In this document: positions 16,759 through 24,596 of the stretch, piece after piece
Layout: each line of letters starts with the position of its first letter
Numbering within the stretch: position 1 is the first letter of the stretch
Source: Kuafuiihalomonas sp039024635
GTDB taxonomy: Bacteria > Myxococcota > Kuafuiibacteriia > Kuafuiibacteriales > Kuafuiibacteriaceae
Length of the DNA stretch: 64,000 nt
Direction: 5' to 3'
Assembly: GCA_039024635.1 (NCBI GenBank)
Contig: JBCCQA010000001.1
Span: 62,001 to 126,000, forward strand
The notes under the pieces: model-generated
What the model saw: the letters and a program-made list of their open reading frames with translations, nothing else
Told to the model about the DNA's origin: nothing
Database searches by the model: none
Made by a program: the position numbers and the translations under genes

Positions 16759-17487
16759 ATGCAGAACCTACTCAGGGCCTATACCCAACAGTCGAGCCGC
16801 CACAACAACGAGATGGACGAAGCAGTTCGAAAGTACGCGCCTGTCGTCTATCGCGTCGTACGTCAGGTCTCGGAGCGCATGCCGGCTTCGGTCGATCGAG
16901 AGTACTTGTTCAGTGCGGGAATGGTTGGCTTGCTCGACGCGCTCCAGAAGTACGACGACAAGCGGGGCATCGCGTTCGAGGCCTACGCTCGGATTCGAAT
17001 CAAGGGTGCCGTTCTGGACGAGCTTCGTGGTCTCGACCATCTGACTCGTAGCATGCGGCGACGTTCCCGTTCGGTGGCGGAGTCCCGGAACGAGCTCGAG
17101 AAGGCAGAGGGTGCACCAGTTGGAGACGCCGAGGTGGCCGCGGCCACCGGCATGAGCATCGAAGAGGTTCAGCGAAGCCGCAGCCGCAAGGCGCCGCCCG
17201 AAGTTCTGGACCCTTCGACCTTGGAGTCCATGTCAGTCAGTGGCCTCTGGCAAAGCGAAGGCCTAGCCGATGAGTCCATGGAATGGGGAGAGCACGTCCA
17301 TCTGCTGTCCCAGGCCCTGGCTGAGCTCCCAGAGCGCAATCGACTGGTGATCGGCCTCTACTACGAGGCCGAGTTGACCCTACAGGAAATTGGCGAAGTG
17401 CTCGGCGTCACGCAAAGCCGTATCAGTCAGATCCTCCGAAAGACGGTTGAGATGCTTCGAGAGAAGCTGGTGGACCGTGGTGCTTGA
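16759..17487 (+). CDS. fliA: FliA flagellar sigma factor (sigma-28)
   Basis: The 242-residue sigma-70-family protein has region 2 (YAPVVYRVVRQVSERMPASV, FSAGMVGLLDALQKYDDKRGIAFEAYARIRIKGAVLDELRGLD), region 3 and region 4 with ALAELPERNRLVIGLYYEAELTLQEIGEVLGVTQSRISQI. This is the FliA/WhiG group. It directs late genes from TAAAG-N-GCCGATAA-type promoters; matching sites occur in this window before flgF, flgM and the HDOD gene. Its antagonist FlgM is encoded at 23799. Start ATG 16759 follows GAGAGGAACTGA. Confidence 0.97.
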   Translation: MQNLLRAYTQQSSRHNNEMDEAVRKYAPVVYRVVRQVSERMPASVDREYLFSAGMVGLLDALQKYDDKRGIAFEAYARIRIKGAVLDELRGLDHLTRSMRRRSRSVAESRNELEKAEGAPVGDAEVAAATGMSIEEVQRSRSRKAPPEVLDPSTLESMSVSGLWQSEGLADESMEWGEHVHLLSQALAELPERNRLVIGLYYEAELTLQEIGEVLGVTQSRISQILRKTVEMLREKLVDRGA

Positions 17488-17523
17488 GTCGTTGGGGAAC
17501 CGACCGAATCAGAAGCCACGATC

Positions 17524-17910
17524 ATGAGCCTCCCGAGCAAAGACATACGAATTCTGTCCGTGGACGACTTCTCGACCATGCGTCGAATCGTGAAGAACAT
17601 CCTCAAGCAGCTGGGCTACACGAACGTCGACGAGGCCGAGAACGGCGCGGCTGCCCTCGAGGCTCTGCGTGAGAACGAATATGGCCTCGTCATCTCCGAT
17701 TGGAACATGCCGGTAAAGACCGGTATCGAGCTCCTCAAGGAGGTTCGGGCCGATCCGCAGCTCAAGGATACCCCCTTCCTGATGGTGACGGCCGAAGCCG
17801 AGAAGGACAACGTCGTCGAAGCCATGTCGGCGGGCGTGAACAACTACATCCTCAAGCCCTTCACTGCCCAAATCCTCGAGGAGAAGATGTCGGGGATCTT
17901 CCCGGACTGA
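17524..17910 (+). CDS. cheY: CheY chemotaxis response regulator
   Basis: This 128-residue single receiver domain is very close to enteric CheY. The acidic pair is D14/D15, the phosphoacceptor D59 (ISDWNMP), then T89, Y108 and K111. Phospho-CheY binds FliM and FliN to change motor rotation. It is adjacent to cheZ and inside the flagellar operon; no CheA, CheW or receptor gene is in the window, so the upstream kinase must be elsewhere. Confidence 0.97.
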   Translation: MSLPSKDIRILSVDDFSTMRRIVKNILKQLGYTNVDEAENGAAALEALRENEYGLVISDWNMPVKTGIELLKEVRADPQLKDTPFLMVTAEAEKDNVVEAMSAGVNNYILKPFTAQILEEKMSGIFPD

Positions 17911-17920
17911 GGCTTCCTTC

Positions 17921-18529
17921 ATGAACTCCGACAGCACCAAAATGAAACAAAGCGACCTGTCCAGCACCGACATCGTCAGCAAGTACATGAGCCTTCAGGA
18001 AGAGCTCGGGTCACTCGCAAGCTTCATCGACGACACGCGTCGAACCTTGGGTGGCGTTCAGGAACAGCTGCCGTCGGCTTCCGATACACTGACCGGCGTG
18101 ACCAAAGCTACTGAGCGGGCCACCCACAAAATTCTCGAGCATATCGAGGGCATGATGGAGAAAGACGGGGAGCTCGAAGGGCCCATGGGCGTCTTGCGGG
18201 CGAAGGGCGACCAGTCGGACGAAGACTATACCAAGGCCTTGGACGCCGTGGCCGAGGCGGCCGACCAACGGATGATGGTCCTGACCGAGGTGATGACCGA
18301 GCTCTCTTTTCAGGATCTGACCTGCCAGGCGATCCAAAAGATCTCGGTGACCATGGTCGAGATCGAGAGACGAATCCTGCATCTCATATCCAGCGACGTC
18401 GGTGCCGATGGCGAGCAGGCCCCAGTGCCTCTGATGTCTGGCCTCGACCGGCTGGAGGAGAGTGCCAGCGGCCAGAGCAGGCAGGAGTTGGTCGATCAAA
18501 TGTTGAACGGCAAGGCCGGCTCCGAGTGA
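17921..18529 (+). CDS. cheZ: CheZ CheY-phosphate phosphatase
   Basis: The 202-residue, mostly helical protein contains the CheZ active-site segment ELSFQDLTCQAIQKI, with D132 and Q136 matching the catalytic Asp and Gln. It ends with a helix, SRQELVDQMLNG, resembling the CheY-binding C-terminal peptide (DQVDDLLDSLGF in Escherichia coli). It removes phosphate from CheY. The gene lies 10 bp after cheY, and its stop overlaps the GTG start of the next gene. Confidence 0.94.
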   Translation: MNSDSTKMKQSDLSSTDIVSKYMSLQEELGSLASFIDDTRRTLGGVQEQLPSASDTLTGVTKATERATHKILEHIEGMMEKDGELEGPMGVLRAKGDQSDEDYTKALDAVAEAADQRMMVLTEVMTELSFQDLTCQAIQKISVTMVEIERRILHLISSDVGADGEQAPVPLMSGLDRLEESASGQSRQELVDQMLNGKAGSE

Positions 18530-18960
18530 AGAACCTCCGCCGAGTCATTCGTGCCTTGGAGCTTGAGAGGGCTCGAGAGTCGGAGCAATTCCGAGCCGTC
18601 GATGCTCGCCGAGCCGAGCTGGAGCGGGAACTCGACCGTGTGGATGACGGGCTACGGCGCTTGGAGGCGAGCTGCCGGGTCGAAGACTTGGGTGTGCGGG
18701 TGATTGCCGACGCTGCGGCCAAGCGGCTTCAAGAAGCGCAAGACGAGCTCTCGAGCCGGCTTGATCACCTGGACCGCGAGGAAGTCGAGCCTGCCCGTGC
18801 TCGTCTAGTCGAGGCCAACGTGCGGGTGAGCACGGTCGAGCTTTTGGTGGAGCGTCGAAGCGAAGCGGCCAAGAAGGTGCAGGCCCAGCAGCAGCAGCAG
18901 AGTCTCGATGAGTTCGGCGCACAGAAATACTGTGCCTCGAATCGAATCGTCTCGAACTGA
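18526..18960 (+). CDS. FliJ-like coiled-coil protein
   Basis: This 144-residue, almost wholly alpha-helical protein starts at a GTG overlapping the cheZ stop. The heptad-rich sequence, with VIRALELERARESEQFRAV at the start and VSTVELLVERRSEAAKKVQAQQ followed by LDEFGAQ at the end, has the length and form of FliJ. FliJ is the stalk protein that links the FliI ATPase ring to FlhA. FliJ normally follows fliI; here it sits between cheZ and flgF. The family is very divergent, so another coiled-coil role cannot be excluded. Confidence 0.6.
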   Translation: MKNLRRVIRALELERARESEQFRAVDARRAELERELDRVDDGLRRLEASCRVEDLGVRVIADAAAKRLQEAQDELSSRLDHLDREEVEPARARLVEANVRVSTVELLVERRSEAAKKVQAQQQQQSLDEFGAQKYCASNRIVSN

Positions 18961-18961
18961 C

Positions 18962-18988
18962 TCAAGTATCGAAACGAGCCGCCGATTG
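18962..18988 (+). promoter_or_regulatory. Sigma-28 (FliA) promoter before flgF
   Basis: TCAAGTAT-N11-GCCGATTG matches TAAAGTTT-N11-GCCGATAA at 6 of 8 and 6 of 8 positions with the exact 11-base spacer. It overlaps the gap between the fliJ-like gene and flgF. The -10 element ends seven bases before the flgF ATG, so a transcript from it would have almost no leader. Confidence 0.6.
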
Positions 18989-18995
18989 GACCGGC

Positions 18996-19709
18996 ATGGC
19001 CAGCGGTATCTACGTCGCCACGTCCGGTGCGGTCGCCCGACAGAACCAGCTCGAAATCGTCGCCAACAACCTCGCCAACGTCGACACAGATGGATTCCGG
19101 GAGCAGCAGGTCAGCTTCCAGGAGGTTTTGGTGGACGAGGTCGACGCCCCCAACCGCCGAATGGTCGCCCTGGGCCGGACCTACGGTTCCCAACGTCAGG
19201 GCTCCCTCAAGACGACCAACAACCCCCGAGATCTCGCCATCGAGGGCACGGGGCATTTCGTGGTCGGGACGGAGAGCGGGCAACAGCTTACGCGCGCCCT
19301 CACGCTCCAGCTCAGCCCCAGGGGTGATCTACAGGATGCCTTCGGGCGTCGAGTCTTCGGTGAGACGGGACCCATCATCCTCGACGATCTCGAATCGGTG
19401 CGGGTCGATCGCCGAGGCCAGCTAGTTCGCGATGGTGAGGTTCTGGATCGGATTCGGACCGTCGACGTGGCCAACCCGTCCGGTCTTCAGCCGACTGGCC
19501 TCGGGCTCCAACAGCCGACCCAAGAATCAGGGGGGCCTTTTCTCGTCGAGGCCCAAGTCGTTGCCGGCGCGCTGGAGAGCTCCAACGTCAACGCCTTGGA
19601 GTCCATGGTCCAGCTCGTTCAGCTCCAGCGGGAGTACCAGACGCTCTCCCGCGCAATCAGCTCATACCGGGAGGCCGAAGAAGGCCTCATCGAAGCCGCC
19701 CGGTCCTAG
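18996..19709 (+). CDS. flgF: FlgF proximal rod protein
   Basis: The 237-residue axial protein carries GAVARQNQLEIVANNLANVDTDGFREQQ at the N-terminus and LESMVQLVQLQREYQTLSRAI at the C-terminus, and closely resembles FlgG next door. The short length and the NPRDLAIEGTGHFVV segment fit FlgF. It is a rod subunit between FlgC and FlgG. No clear Shine-Dalgarno sequence precedes the ATG. A FliA-type promoter lies directly upstream, although rod genes are usually earlier in the hierarchy. Confidence 0.94.
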   Translation: MASGIYVATSGAVARQNQLEIVANNLANVDTDGFREQQVSFQEVLVDEVDAPNRRMVALGRTYGSQRQGSLKTTNNPRDLAIEGTGHFVVGTESGQQLTRALTLQLSPRGDLQDAFGRRVFGETGPIILDDLESVRVDRRGQLVRDGEVLDRIRTVDVANPSGLQPTGLGLQQPTQESGGPFLVEAQVVAGALESSNVNALESMVQLVQLQREYQTLSRAISSYREAEEGLIEAARS

Positions 19710-19721
19710 CAGGAGATCCAG

Positions 19722-20501
19722 ATGACACGCGCATTGTACACCGCCGCAACAGGCATGCAGGCCCAGCAGCTCAAGATCGACGTCATTGCCAACAACTTGG
19801 CGAATGTGAATACGGATGGCTTCAAGAAAAGCCGAGCCACCTTCCAAGACCTGGTCTATCAGACCTTGACCACCGCGCAGCCGGACGCAGGAACCGGCAC
19901 CGTGAACGGCATCCAGGTCGGCCTAGGGTCGAGGCCACAATCCACGGCTAGGGACTTTCGAGAAGGATCTCTGCGCAACACCGGCAACCAACTCGACCTT
20001 GCGATCACTGGAGAGGGCTTCATGCAGGTGCGACTTCCGAGCGGAGAGGTCGCCTATACGCGAAATGGAGCCTTGAGCCTGGACGCTGAGGGACGCCTTC
20101 GTACCCAACAAGGCTACTTGCTGGAACCCGAGGTCGTCGTGCCCCCTGAGGTGGGCGACCTGAGCATTAGCCCCGAAGGCGTGGTCAGCGTGAGGACGGA
20201 GGCCGACAATGAGATCATCGAGCTCGGGCAGCTGGAGCTGGTAACGACGGTCAACAAGTCGGCCTTCGAAGGCATCGGCGAGAACCTGTACCGCCTGGAA
20301 GGCGATAGCCGGGACCTCCTCATCGGAACGCCCGGTACCGAAGGCTTCGGTCGCCTCCAGCAAGGCTTTCTCGAGGGTTCGAACGTCCAGGTGGTGGAGG
20401 AGATGATCGCCATGATCTCGGGACAGAGAGCCTACGAGGCCAACTCGCGGGTCATCCGCACCTCCGACGAGATGATGCAGGAGACCAACCGACTGAGGTA
20501 G
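19722..20501 (+). CDS. flgG: FlgG distal rod protein
   Basis: The 259-residue protein begins MTRALYTAATGMQAQQLKID and carries VIANNLANVNTDGFKKSRATFQDL, the canonical FlgG N-terminus. It has NQLDLAITGEGFMQVRLPSGEVAYTRNGAL in the middle and NVQVVEEMIAMISGQRAYEANSRVI at the C-terminus. It forms the distal rod through the peptidoglycan and L/P rings. AGGAGATCC precedes the ATG. Length is exactly that of the family. Confidence 0.98.
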   Translation: MTRALYTAATGMQAQQLKIDVIANNLANVNTDGFKKSRATFQDLVYQTLTTAQPDAGTGTVNGIQVGLGSRPQSTARDFREGSLRNTGNQLDLAITGEGFMQVRLPSGEVAYTRNGALSLDAEGRLRTQQGYLLEPEVVVPPEVGDLSISPEGVVSVRTEADNEIIELGQLELVTTVNKSAFEGIGENLYRLEGDSRDLLIGTPGTEGFGRLQQGFLEGSNVQVVEEMIAMISGQRAYEANSRVIRTSDEMMQETNRLR

Positions 20502-20503
20502 CC

Positions 20504-21151
20504 ATGAGCGCGCTTCTTCTCCTGTTGGCTCTCGGGAGCCCCGAGTTCTTCTCGACGCCGAGGGCGGCCATCTTGGACGTTCTACCCGACGCACGACGAG
20601 AGACTTTGCCCGTCTACGTTCGTGGGCTTCCCCGACCGGGTGCCCGAGTTCGCTATTGGGCGCGCATTGACCCCTCGGCTGGAAGGTCCGATACGGTGGA
20701 GGTCGAGCTAGGCGCACTCGCAGCCGGGCGCAGCTGGCCGTCGGTACGCTTGCGCTTGCCTCGGCGCCACACGACGCTGGCAAGCATCGCGACCCGAGAT
20801 CTGCCGCCTGGACATCTCTTGTCAGACGGAGACCTCGCTTTGGCCGAGGTCGAACTCCGTGGAGGTGGCCCAACCGTCCCATCCATCGAGGAGCTCCTCG
20901 GCACCCGACTCGTGCGCGGCGTTCGGGCAGGTGAGCCGATCAGGCGCCGAGCTGCCGCGGCCGAGCCCATCGTACGGCGCGGGAACACGGTGGATGCGCT
21001 CTGGCGGGTCGGCGGGCTTCAGGTCGTCGTTACGGCGAGAGCCCTTCAGGATGGTCGGCAAGGCGAGACGATTCGTGTCTTGAACGAGATGTCGAAGACG
21101 AGTCTTCGGGGCGTCGTTGTCGACGCTCACCGGGTTGAGATAAGGCGATGA
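20504..21151 (+). CDS. flgA: FlgA P-ring assembly chaperone
   Basis: The 215-residue protein has an N-terminal hydrophobic signal (LLLLLALGSPEFFS) and a C-terminal SAF domain. The SAF part shows VATRDLPPGHLLSDGDLALAEVEL, then LLGTRLVRGVRAGEPIRRRA and GNTVDALWRVGGLQVVVTARALQDG. FlgA is a periplasmic chaperone for the P-ring protein FlgI. It lies between flgG and flgH and overlaps flgH by four bases. Confidence 0.92.
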   Translation: MSALLLLLALGSPEFFSTPRAAILDVLPDARRETLPVYVRGLPRPGARVRYWARIDPSAGRSDTVEVELGALAAGRSWPSVRLRLPRRHTTLASIATRDLPPGHLLSDGDLALAEVELRGGGPTVPSIEELLGTRLVRGVRAGEPIRRRAAAAEPIVRRGNTVDALWRVGGLQVVVTARALQDGRQGETIRVLNEMSKTSLRGVVVDAHRVEIRR

Positions 21152-21831
21152 TGACGAGAGCGATATTTGTTTTTGCGCTGGCCATCCTTGGTGGGTGCGC
21201 CGGAGTGCGGCACGTGGAGGAGTACACACCAAAGCGAAGGGTCTATGAGCCCATCGTGGCGCCCGACACCGAGAAGGGCGATCCTCGAAGTGGGTCGCTA
21301 TGGACTCGACACAACCAGGCATCGACTCTATTCACGGACGTCCGGGCCTACGGAATCAACGACATCATCACTGTCAGAATCGTCGAGCAGGCCAGAGCGC
21401 GCAGAGATGCTAACACTAGGCTCGATCGTGACGCATCGATGGTCTTCGGGGCCGATGCTGCAGGCAAGTTGGCCGAGAACGGCGTCGCTTCAGACAGGCT
21501 CTTGGAAGGGAGCAGCAGCAACAGCTTTAACGCTTCGGGTCGAACCGGTCGAACTGAAGACGTCGAGTTCACGGTCGCGGGGACGATCACCCAGGTCCTT
21601 CCCAACGGTAACCTCTTCGTGGAGGGCCACCGAGTGGTTCTCGTGAACGAGGAAGAGCACCACTTCTACGTGAGTGGAGTCGCGCGCCCGGAGGACATCC
21701 GACGCGACAACACCATCGCCTCTCATCAGCTTGCCGATGCGGAGATCGAGTTCACTGGTCTCGGCATTCTAACTGAGCAGCAGAAGCCAGGTTGGCTGAC
21801 GCGCTTCTTCCAGATCATCAATCCACTATGA
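21148..21831 (+). CDS. flgH: FlgH L-ring lipoprotein
   Basis: The 227-residue lipoprotein has a signal peptide with lipobox LGGC (IFVFALAILGGCAG), so the mature protein begins at Cys18. The FlgH core is recognisable: GSLWTRHNQASTLFTDVRAYGINDIITVRI, then DVEFTVAGTITQVLPNGNLFVEG and GVARPEDIRRDNTIAS. It forms the L ring in the outer membrane around the rod. It overlaps flgA upstream and flgI downstream. Confidence 0.97.
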   Translation: MMTRAIFVFALAILGGCAGVRHVEEYTPKRRVYEPIVAPDTEKGDPRSGSLWTRHNQASTLFTDVRAYGINDIITVRIVEQARARRDANTRLDRDASMVFGADAAGKLAENGVASDRLLEGSSSNSFNASGRTGRTEDVEFTVAGTITQVLPNGNLFVEGHRVVLVNEEEHHFYVSGVARPEDIRRDNTIASHQLADAEIEFTGLGILTEQQKPGWLTRFFQIINPL

Positions 21832-22928
21832 AGCGCCTCATCTTCAGCATCATCGTTGCGATCCTCTCTCTTGCCTCGAGTTCGGCCGAGGCGACCCGGG
21901 TCAAAGACCTCGCTCAGGTCAAAGGCGTTCGAGAGAACCCGCTGATCGGCTACGGGCTGGTGGTCGGTCTGTCCGGGACGGGAGACTCGCGTAGGACTCT
22001 GTTTACCCAGCAATCGCTCTCTAACCTCCTTCGCCGTCTGGGCGTCAACGTCGATCCATCCCGCTTGTCGGTGCGAAACACCGCCGCCGTGATGGTCACG
22101 GCCGAGATCCCACCCTTCAGCGATTCTGGCGATTCCGTCGATGTCGTGGTCAGCGCCCTTGGAGACGCGCGCTCATTGGCCTCGGGCACCCTCCTGATGA
22201 CTCCGCTCAAGGGTGCAGACGGCGAAGTCTATGCCGTCGCCCAAGGTCAGCTTGTGGTAGGAGGCTTCGAGGTAGACGCCCCCTTTGCCTCGGTTCGCAA
22301 GAACTTCCCGACCGCGGCCCGCATCCCTGGGGGTGGGACGGTGGAGCGGCAGGTGCCGGCCAGCTTCATAGACGACGGAAAGATACAGCTCACGCTTCGT
22401 GAAGCCGACTTCACGACGGCGGACCGGGTCGTTCAAGCGGTCAACGCCAGCTTTGGTGAAGGGGTGGCTGTCGCGGCCTCCCCGGGTCAGATCACGGTTA
22501 GTTTGCCAGAGTCCTTCGCTCAGAACGCGGTTGGGTTTCTGGGCCGACTCGAGATCCTGGACGTAGAGGCCGACATCAAAGCACGGGTAGTCTTCAATGA
22601 GCGTTCAGGCACGGTCGTCGTGGGGGGGAACGTCACGCTGGGCCCGGCTGCGGTGGCCCATGGGAATCTCAACGTCACCGTCCTGACCCAGTTCGGGGTC
22701 TCTCAGCCCGCGCCATTTGCCCGTCGAGGGGACACGGTCGTGGTGCCTAATACGACGCTGACCGTAGATGAGGGTGAGGGAACGCTCCAGGCGATTCCCA
22801 ACGCGACTTCTGTCGAGGAGCTGGTTCAGGCTCTCAACGCTCTCGGTGCTTCGCCACGGGACCTCATCGCCATTCTCGAGGCCCTCCGCAAAGCGGGTGC
22901 GCTTCAGGCCGAGCTGGAGATTCTGTGA
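21828..22928 (+). CDS. flgI: FlgI P-ring protein
   Basis: The 366-residue protein starts at ATG 21828 (MKRLIFSIIVAILSLASSSAEA), with a clear Sec signal peptide; an upstream in-frame ATG inside flgH is rejected. The FlgI signature RVKDLAQVKGVRENPLIGYGLVVGLSGTGDS follows at once, with SGTVVVGGNVTLGPAAVAHGNL near the C-terminus. It forms the periplasmic P ring in the peptidoglycan. The start overlaps the flgH stop, and the stop overlaps the GTG of the next gene. Confidence 0.98.
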   Translation: MKRLIFSIIVAILSLASSSAEATRVKDLAQVKGVRENPLIGYGLVVGLSGTGDSRRTLFTQQSLSNLLRRLGVNVDPSRLSVRNTAAVMVTAEIPPFSDSGDSVDVVVSALGDARSLASGTLLMTPLKGADGEVYAVAQGQLVVGGFEVDAPFASVRKNFPTAARIPGGGTVERQVPASFIDDGKIQLTLREADFTTADRVVQAVNASFGEGVAVAASPGQITVSLPESFAQNAVGFLGRLEILDVEADIKARVVFNERSGTVVVGGNVTLGPAAVAHGNLNVTVLTQFGVSQPAPFARRGDTVVVPNTTLTVDEGEGTLQAIPNATSVEELVQALNALGASPRDLIAILEALRKAGALQAELEIL

Positions 22929-23713
22929 AGATCGACCCGACTCCGAACTCGCCCCCGCCAAAGGCGGAGCTCATCGAGACGGCCCGGAAGCTCGAAGCGG
23001 TCTTCGTCCGCCAGATGTTCGAAGAAATGGCCAAGACCGTCGAGTCCTCGGAACTGTTCGAAGACTCGCCGGGAGGCGACATGTATGAGCAATGGTTCCG
23101 CGGAGAGGTGGCCGACAGATTTGCCGAGGCGGGAGGTACCGGTCTCGGGGATCAGATCGCATCGGCTCTGGGCGCGGAGGACCGAGTCTCTCGAAGCGAG
23201 GTCGCTCGCATGGGGCACGCATCGGCCTTCGACGCCAGCCTAGGCTTGGGGCGTGGCCTCGTGGCCCGACCGTCGGGCCACGACCATGACCACGACCAAC
23301 GGTCGGAGGGGCTGACCAGCGGCTTCGGAAAGCGGATCCACCCCGTGACGGGTCGACCCCACGTCCACCTCGGCATCGACCTTCGAGCGGCTCGAGGGAC
23401 CGGCGTGCGTACCGCATTTGCCGGGGTCGTCCAGAGAGTGGGCGAAAACGAGACACTGGGCCGCTTCGTCTGGGTCGAGCACGCCAACGGCTTTCGCTCC
23501 CTCTTCGGCCACCTGGACGAGATCACGGTGTCGAAAGGCCAGCGCCTCCCAAGCGGGGGCGCCGTCGGTCGAAGTGGGGCGACGGGTCGCGTGACCGGTC
23601 CCCACCTCCATTTTGGGCTTTTTCAGGGCCGAGATGCCGTAGATCCCCTGAGGTTCATCCCTGACCCGGGGAAGGACCTGCTGTCTCCGACCCGACATTC
23701 TCCAAAAAAATGA
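22925..23713 (+). CDS. flgJ: FlgJ-type rod-binding domain fused to M23 (LytM) peptidase
   Basis: The 262-residue protein starts at GTG 22925. Residues about 15-80 are the FlgJ rod-binding domain (ARKLEAVFVRQMFEEMAKTVE, GDMYEQWFRGEVADRFAEAGGTGLGDQIA). After a linker with a His/Asp run (GHDHDHDQ) comes an M23/LytM peptidase at about 130-250, with metal ligands in HLGIDL and HLHF, SGFGKRIHPVTGRPH at its start and GATGRVTGPHLHFG at its end. Gammaproteobacterial FlgJ carries a glucosaminidase instead, so here the wall-opening function would be endopeptidase. No signal peptide is seen, consistent with export by the flagellar route. Catalytic residues look intact. Confidence 0.9.
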   Translation: MKIDPTPNSPPPKAELIETARKLEAVFVRQMFEEMAKTVESSELFEDSPGGDMYEQWFRGEVADRFAEAGGTGLGDQIASALGAEDRVSRSEVARMGHASAFDASLGLGRGLVARPSGHDHDHDQRSEGLTSGFGKRIHPVTGRPHVHLGIDLRAARGTGVRTAFAGVVQRVGENETLGRFVWVEHANGFRSLFGHLDEITVSKGQRLPSGGAVGRSGATGRVTGPHLHFGLFQGRDAVDPLRFIPDPGKDLLSPTRHSPKK

Positions 23714-23723
23714 CAGGCCGACG

Positions 23724-23750
23724 TCAAGTTCCCGACGTGGGAGCCGATGA
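23724..23750 (+). promoter_or_regulatory. Sigma-28 (FliA) promoter of flgM-flgN-flgK-flgL
   Basis: TCAAGTTC-N11-GCCGATGA matches the FliA consensus at 6 of 8 and 7 of 8 positions with the exact spacer. A start near 23757 gives a leader of about 40 bases before the flgM ATG. A FliA-dependent flgM promoter is the classical feedback arrangement. Confidence 0.75.
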
Positions 23751-23798
23751 GTACCTGTAGCAGCGAATGAAACGGTTCGCCGCGGACAGGACACCAAC

Positions 23799-24080
23799 AT
23801 GACCACCATCAAGAACCCCCTGGGCCCCATTCCTGAGGATCGCGCTTCGAGCAGCGCCGGCGCTGCCACGGAGCCCGTGAAGAGGACTTCTCGGACCGCG
23901 TTTCAGCGCGAGACGTCGTCTTCTCGACGGCTCTACGAGCAGACGCGTCTCAAAGTGGAATCCGAAAGGGCCGAGCGTCTCGCTGAAATCAGGCTGGCGG
24001 TCAAGAATGGTACATGGAAGCCGAACCTTCAGCTCGTCGCGGAACGATTGGCTACGGAGCTCATCCCCCGCGGCGACTGA
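23799..24080 (+). CDS. flgM: FlgM anti-sigma-28 factor
   Basis: The 93-residue protein has a disordered N-terminal half and the FlgM sigma-binding C-terminus: ERAERLAEIRLAVKNGTWKPNLQLVAERLATEL. It holds FliA inactive until the hook is complete, and is then exported through the finished basal body. It lies behind a FliA-type promoter and directly before its usual partner flgN and the hook-filament junction genes. Confidence 0.94.
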   Translation: MTTIKNPLGPIPEDRASSSAGAATEPVKRTSRTAFQRETSSSRRLYEQTRLKVESERAERLAEIRLAVKNGTWKPNLQLVAERLATELIPRGD

Positions 24081-24086
24081 GGTCGC

Positions 24087-24584
24087 ATGACGATTCACGA
24101 TGATCCGCTGACGCGAAACACGACGCCCGCCCCTGCCTCTGATTGGGTCGCTCACCTCGAGTCGGAGACCCACGCTCTTCGCGAGCTTCTCGAGGCCGCT
24201 ACCCAGACCCGGGCCGCTTCCCTCACCGACCGACAGGATCAGATTGGGCCCCTCCTCGAGAAGCAGGCCTTGCTCTGCGAGAAGCTTGAGCGGGCCCGGA
24301 CTCGACGTCGCGCTTTGCTTCAGGAGAGCGGTCGGGGACGAGGCGACTTTCTCGTGGCCGTCCTTTCCCAAACTCCGCCGGCCCTGCATGCCCAAGCTAC
24401 GGCCCGATTCTCCGAGTACGTCGATGCCGCCGAGGCTGCCCAGCGGGAGATCGACATCAACAAGGAGTTCTTCAGCATCGCGCTCTCTGCCCTCGACGAC
24501 ATCATCGGCACCGTCGAGGGTCGTGAACCCAGCTACGGACCTCGGCCACCGACCGAGCCTCGACTCGTGTCATTCAAGGCCTAA
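24087..24584 (+). CDS. flgN: FlgN-like export chaperone for FlgK/FlgL
   Basis: This 165-residue, mainly helical protein lies between flgM and flgK, the standard position of flgN. The visible pattern (HLESETHALRELLEAATQTRAASL, then LLEKQALLCEKLERARTRR and an FFSIALSALDDIIGTVEG helix near the C-terminus) fits the FlgN four-helix chaperone that delivers FlgK and FlgL to the export gate. The sequence family is weak, so identification rests partly on position. Confidence 0.8.
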   Translation: MTIHDDPLTRNTTPAPASDWVAHLESETHALRELLEAATQTRAASLTDRQDQIGPLLEKQALLCEKLERARTRRRALLQESGRGRGDFLVAVLSQTPPALHAQATARFSEYVDAAEAAQREIDINKEFFSIALSALDDIIGTVEGREPSYGPRPPTEPRLVSFKA

Positions 24585-24596
24585 AAGGAGCTCTCA

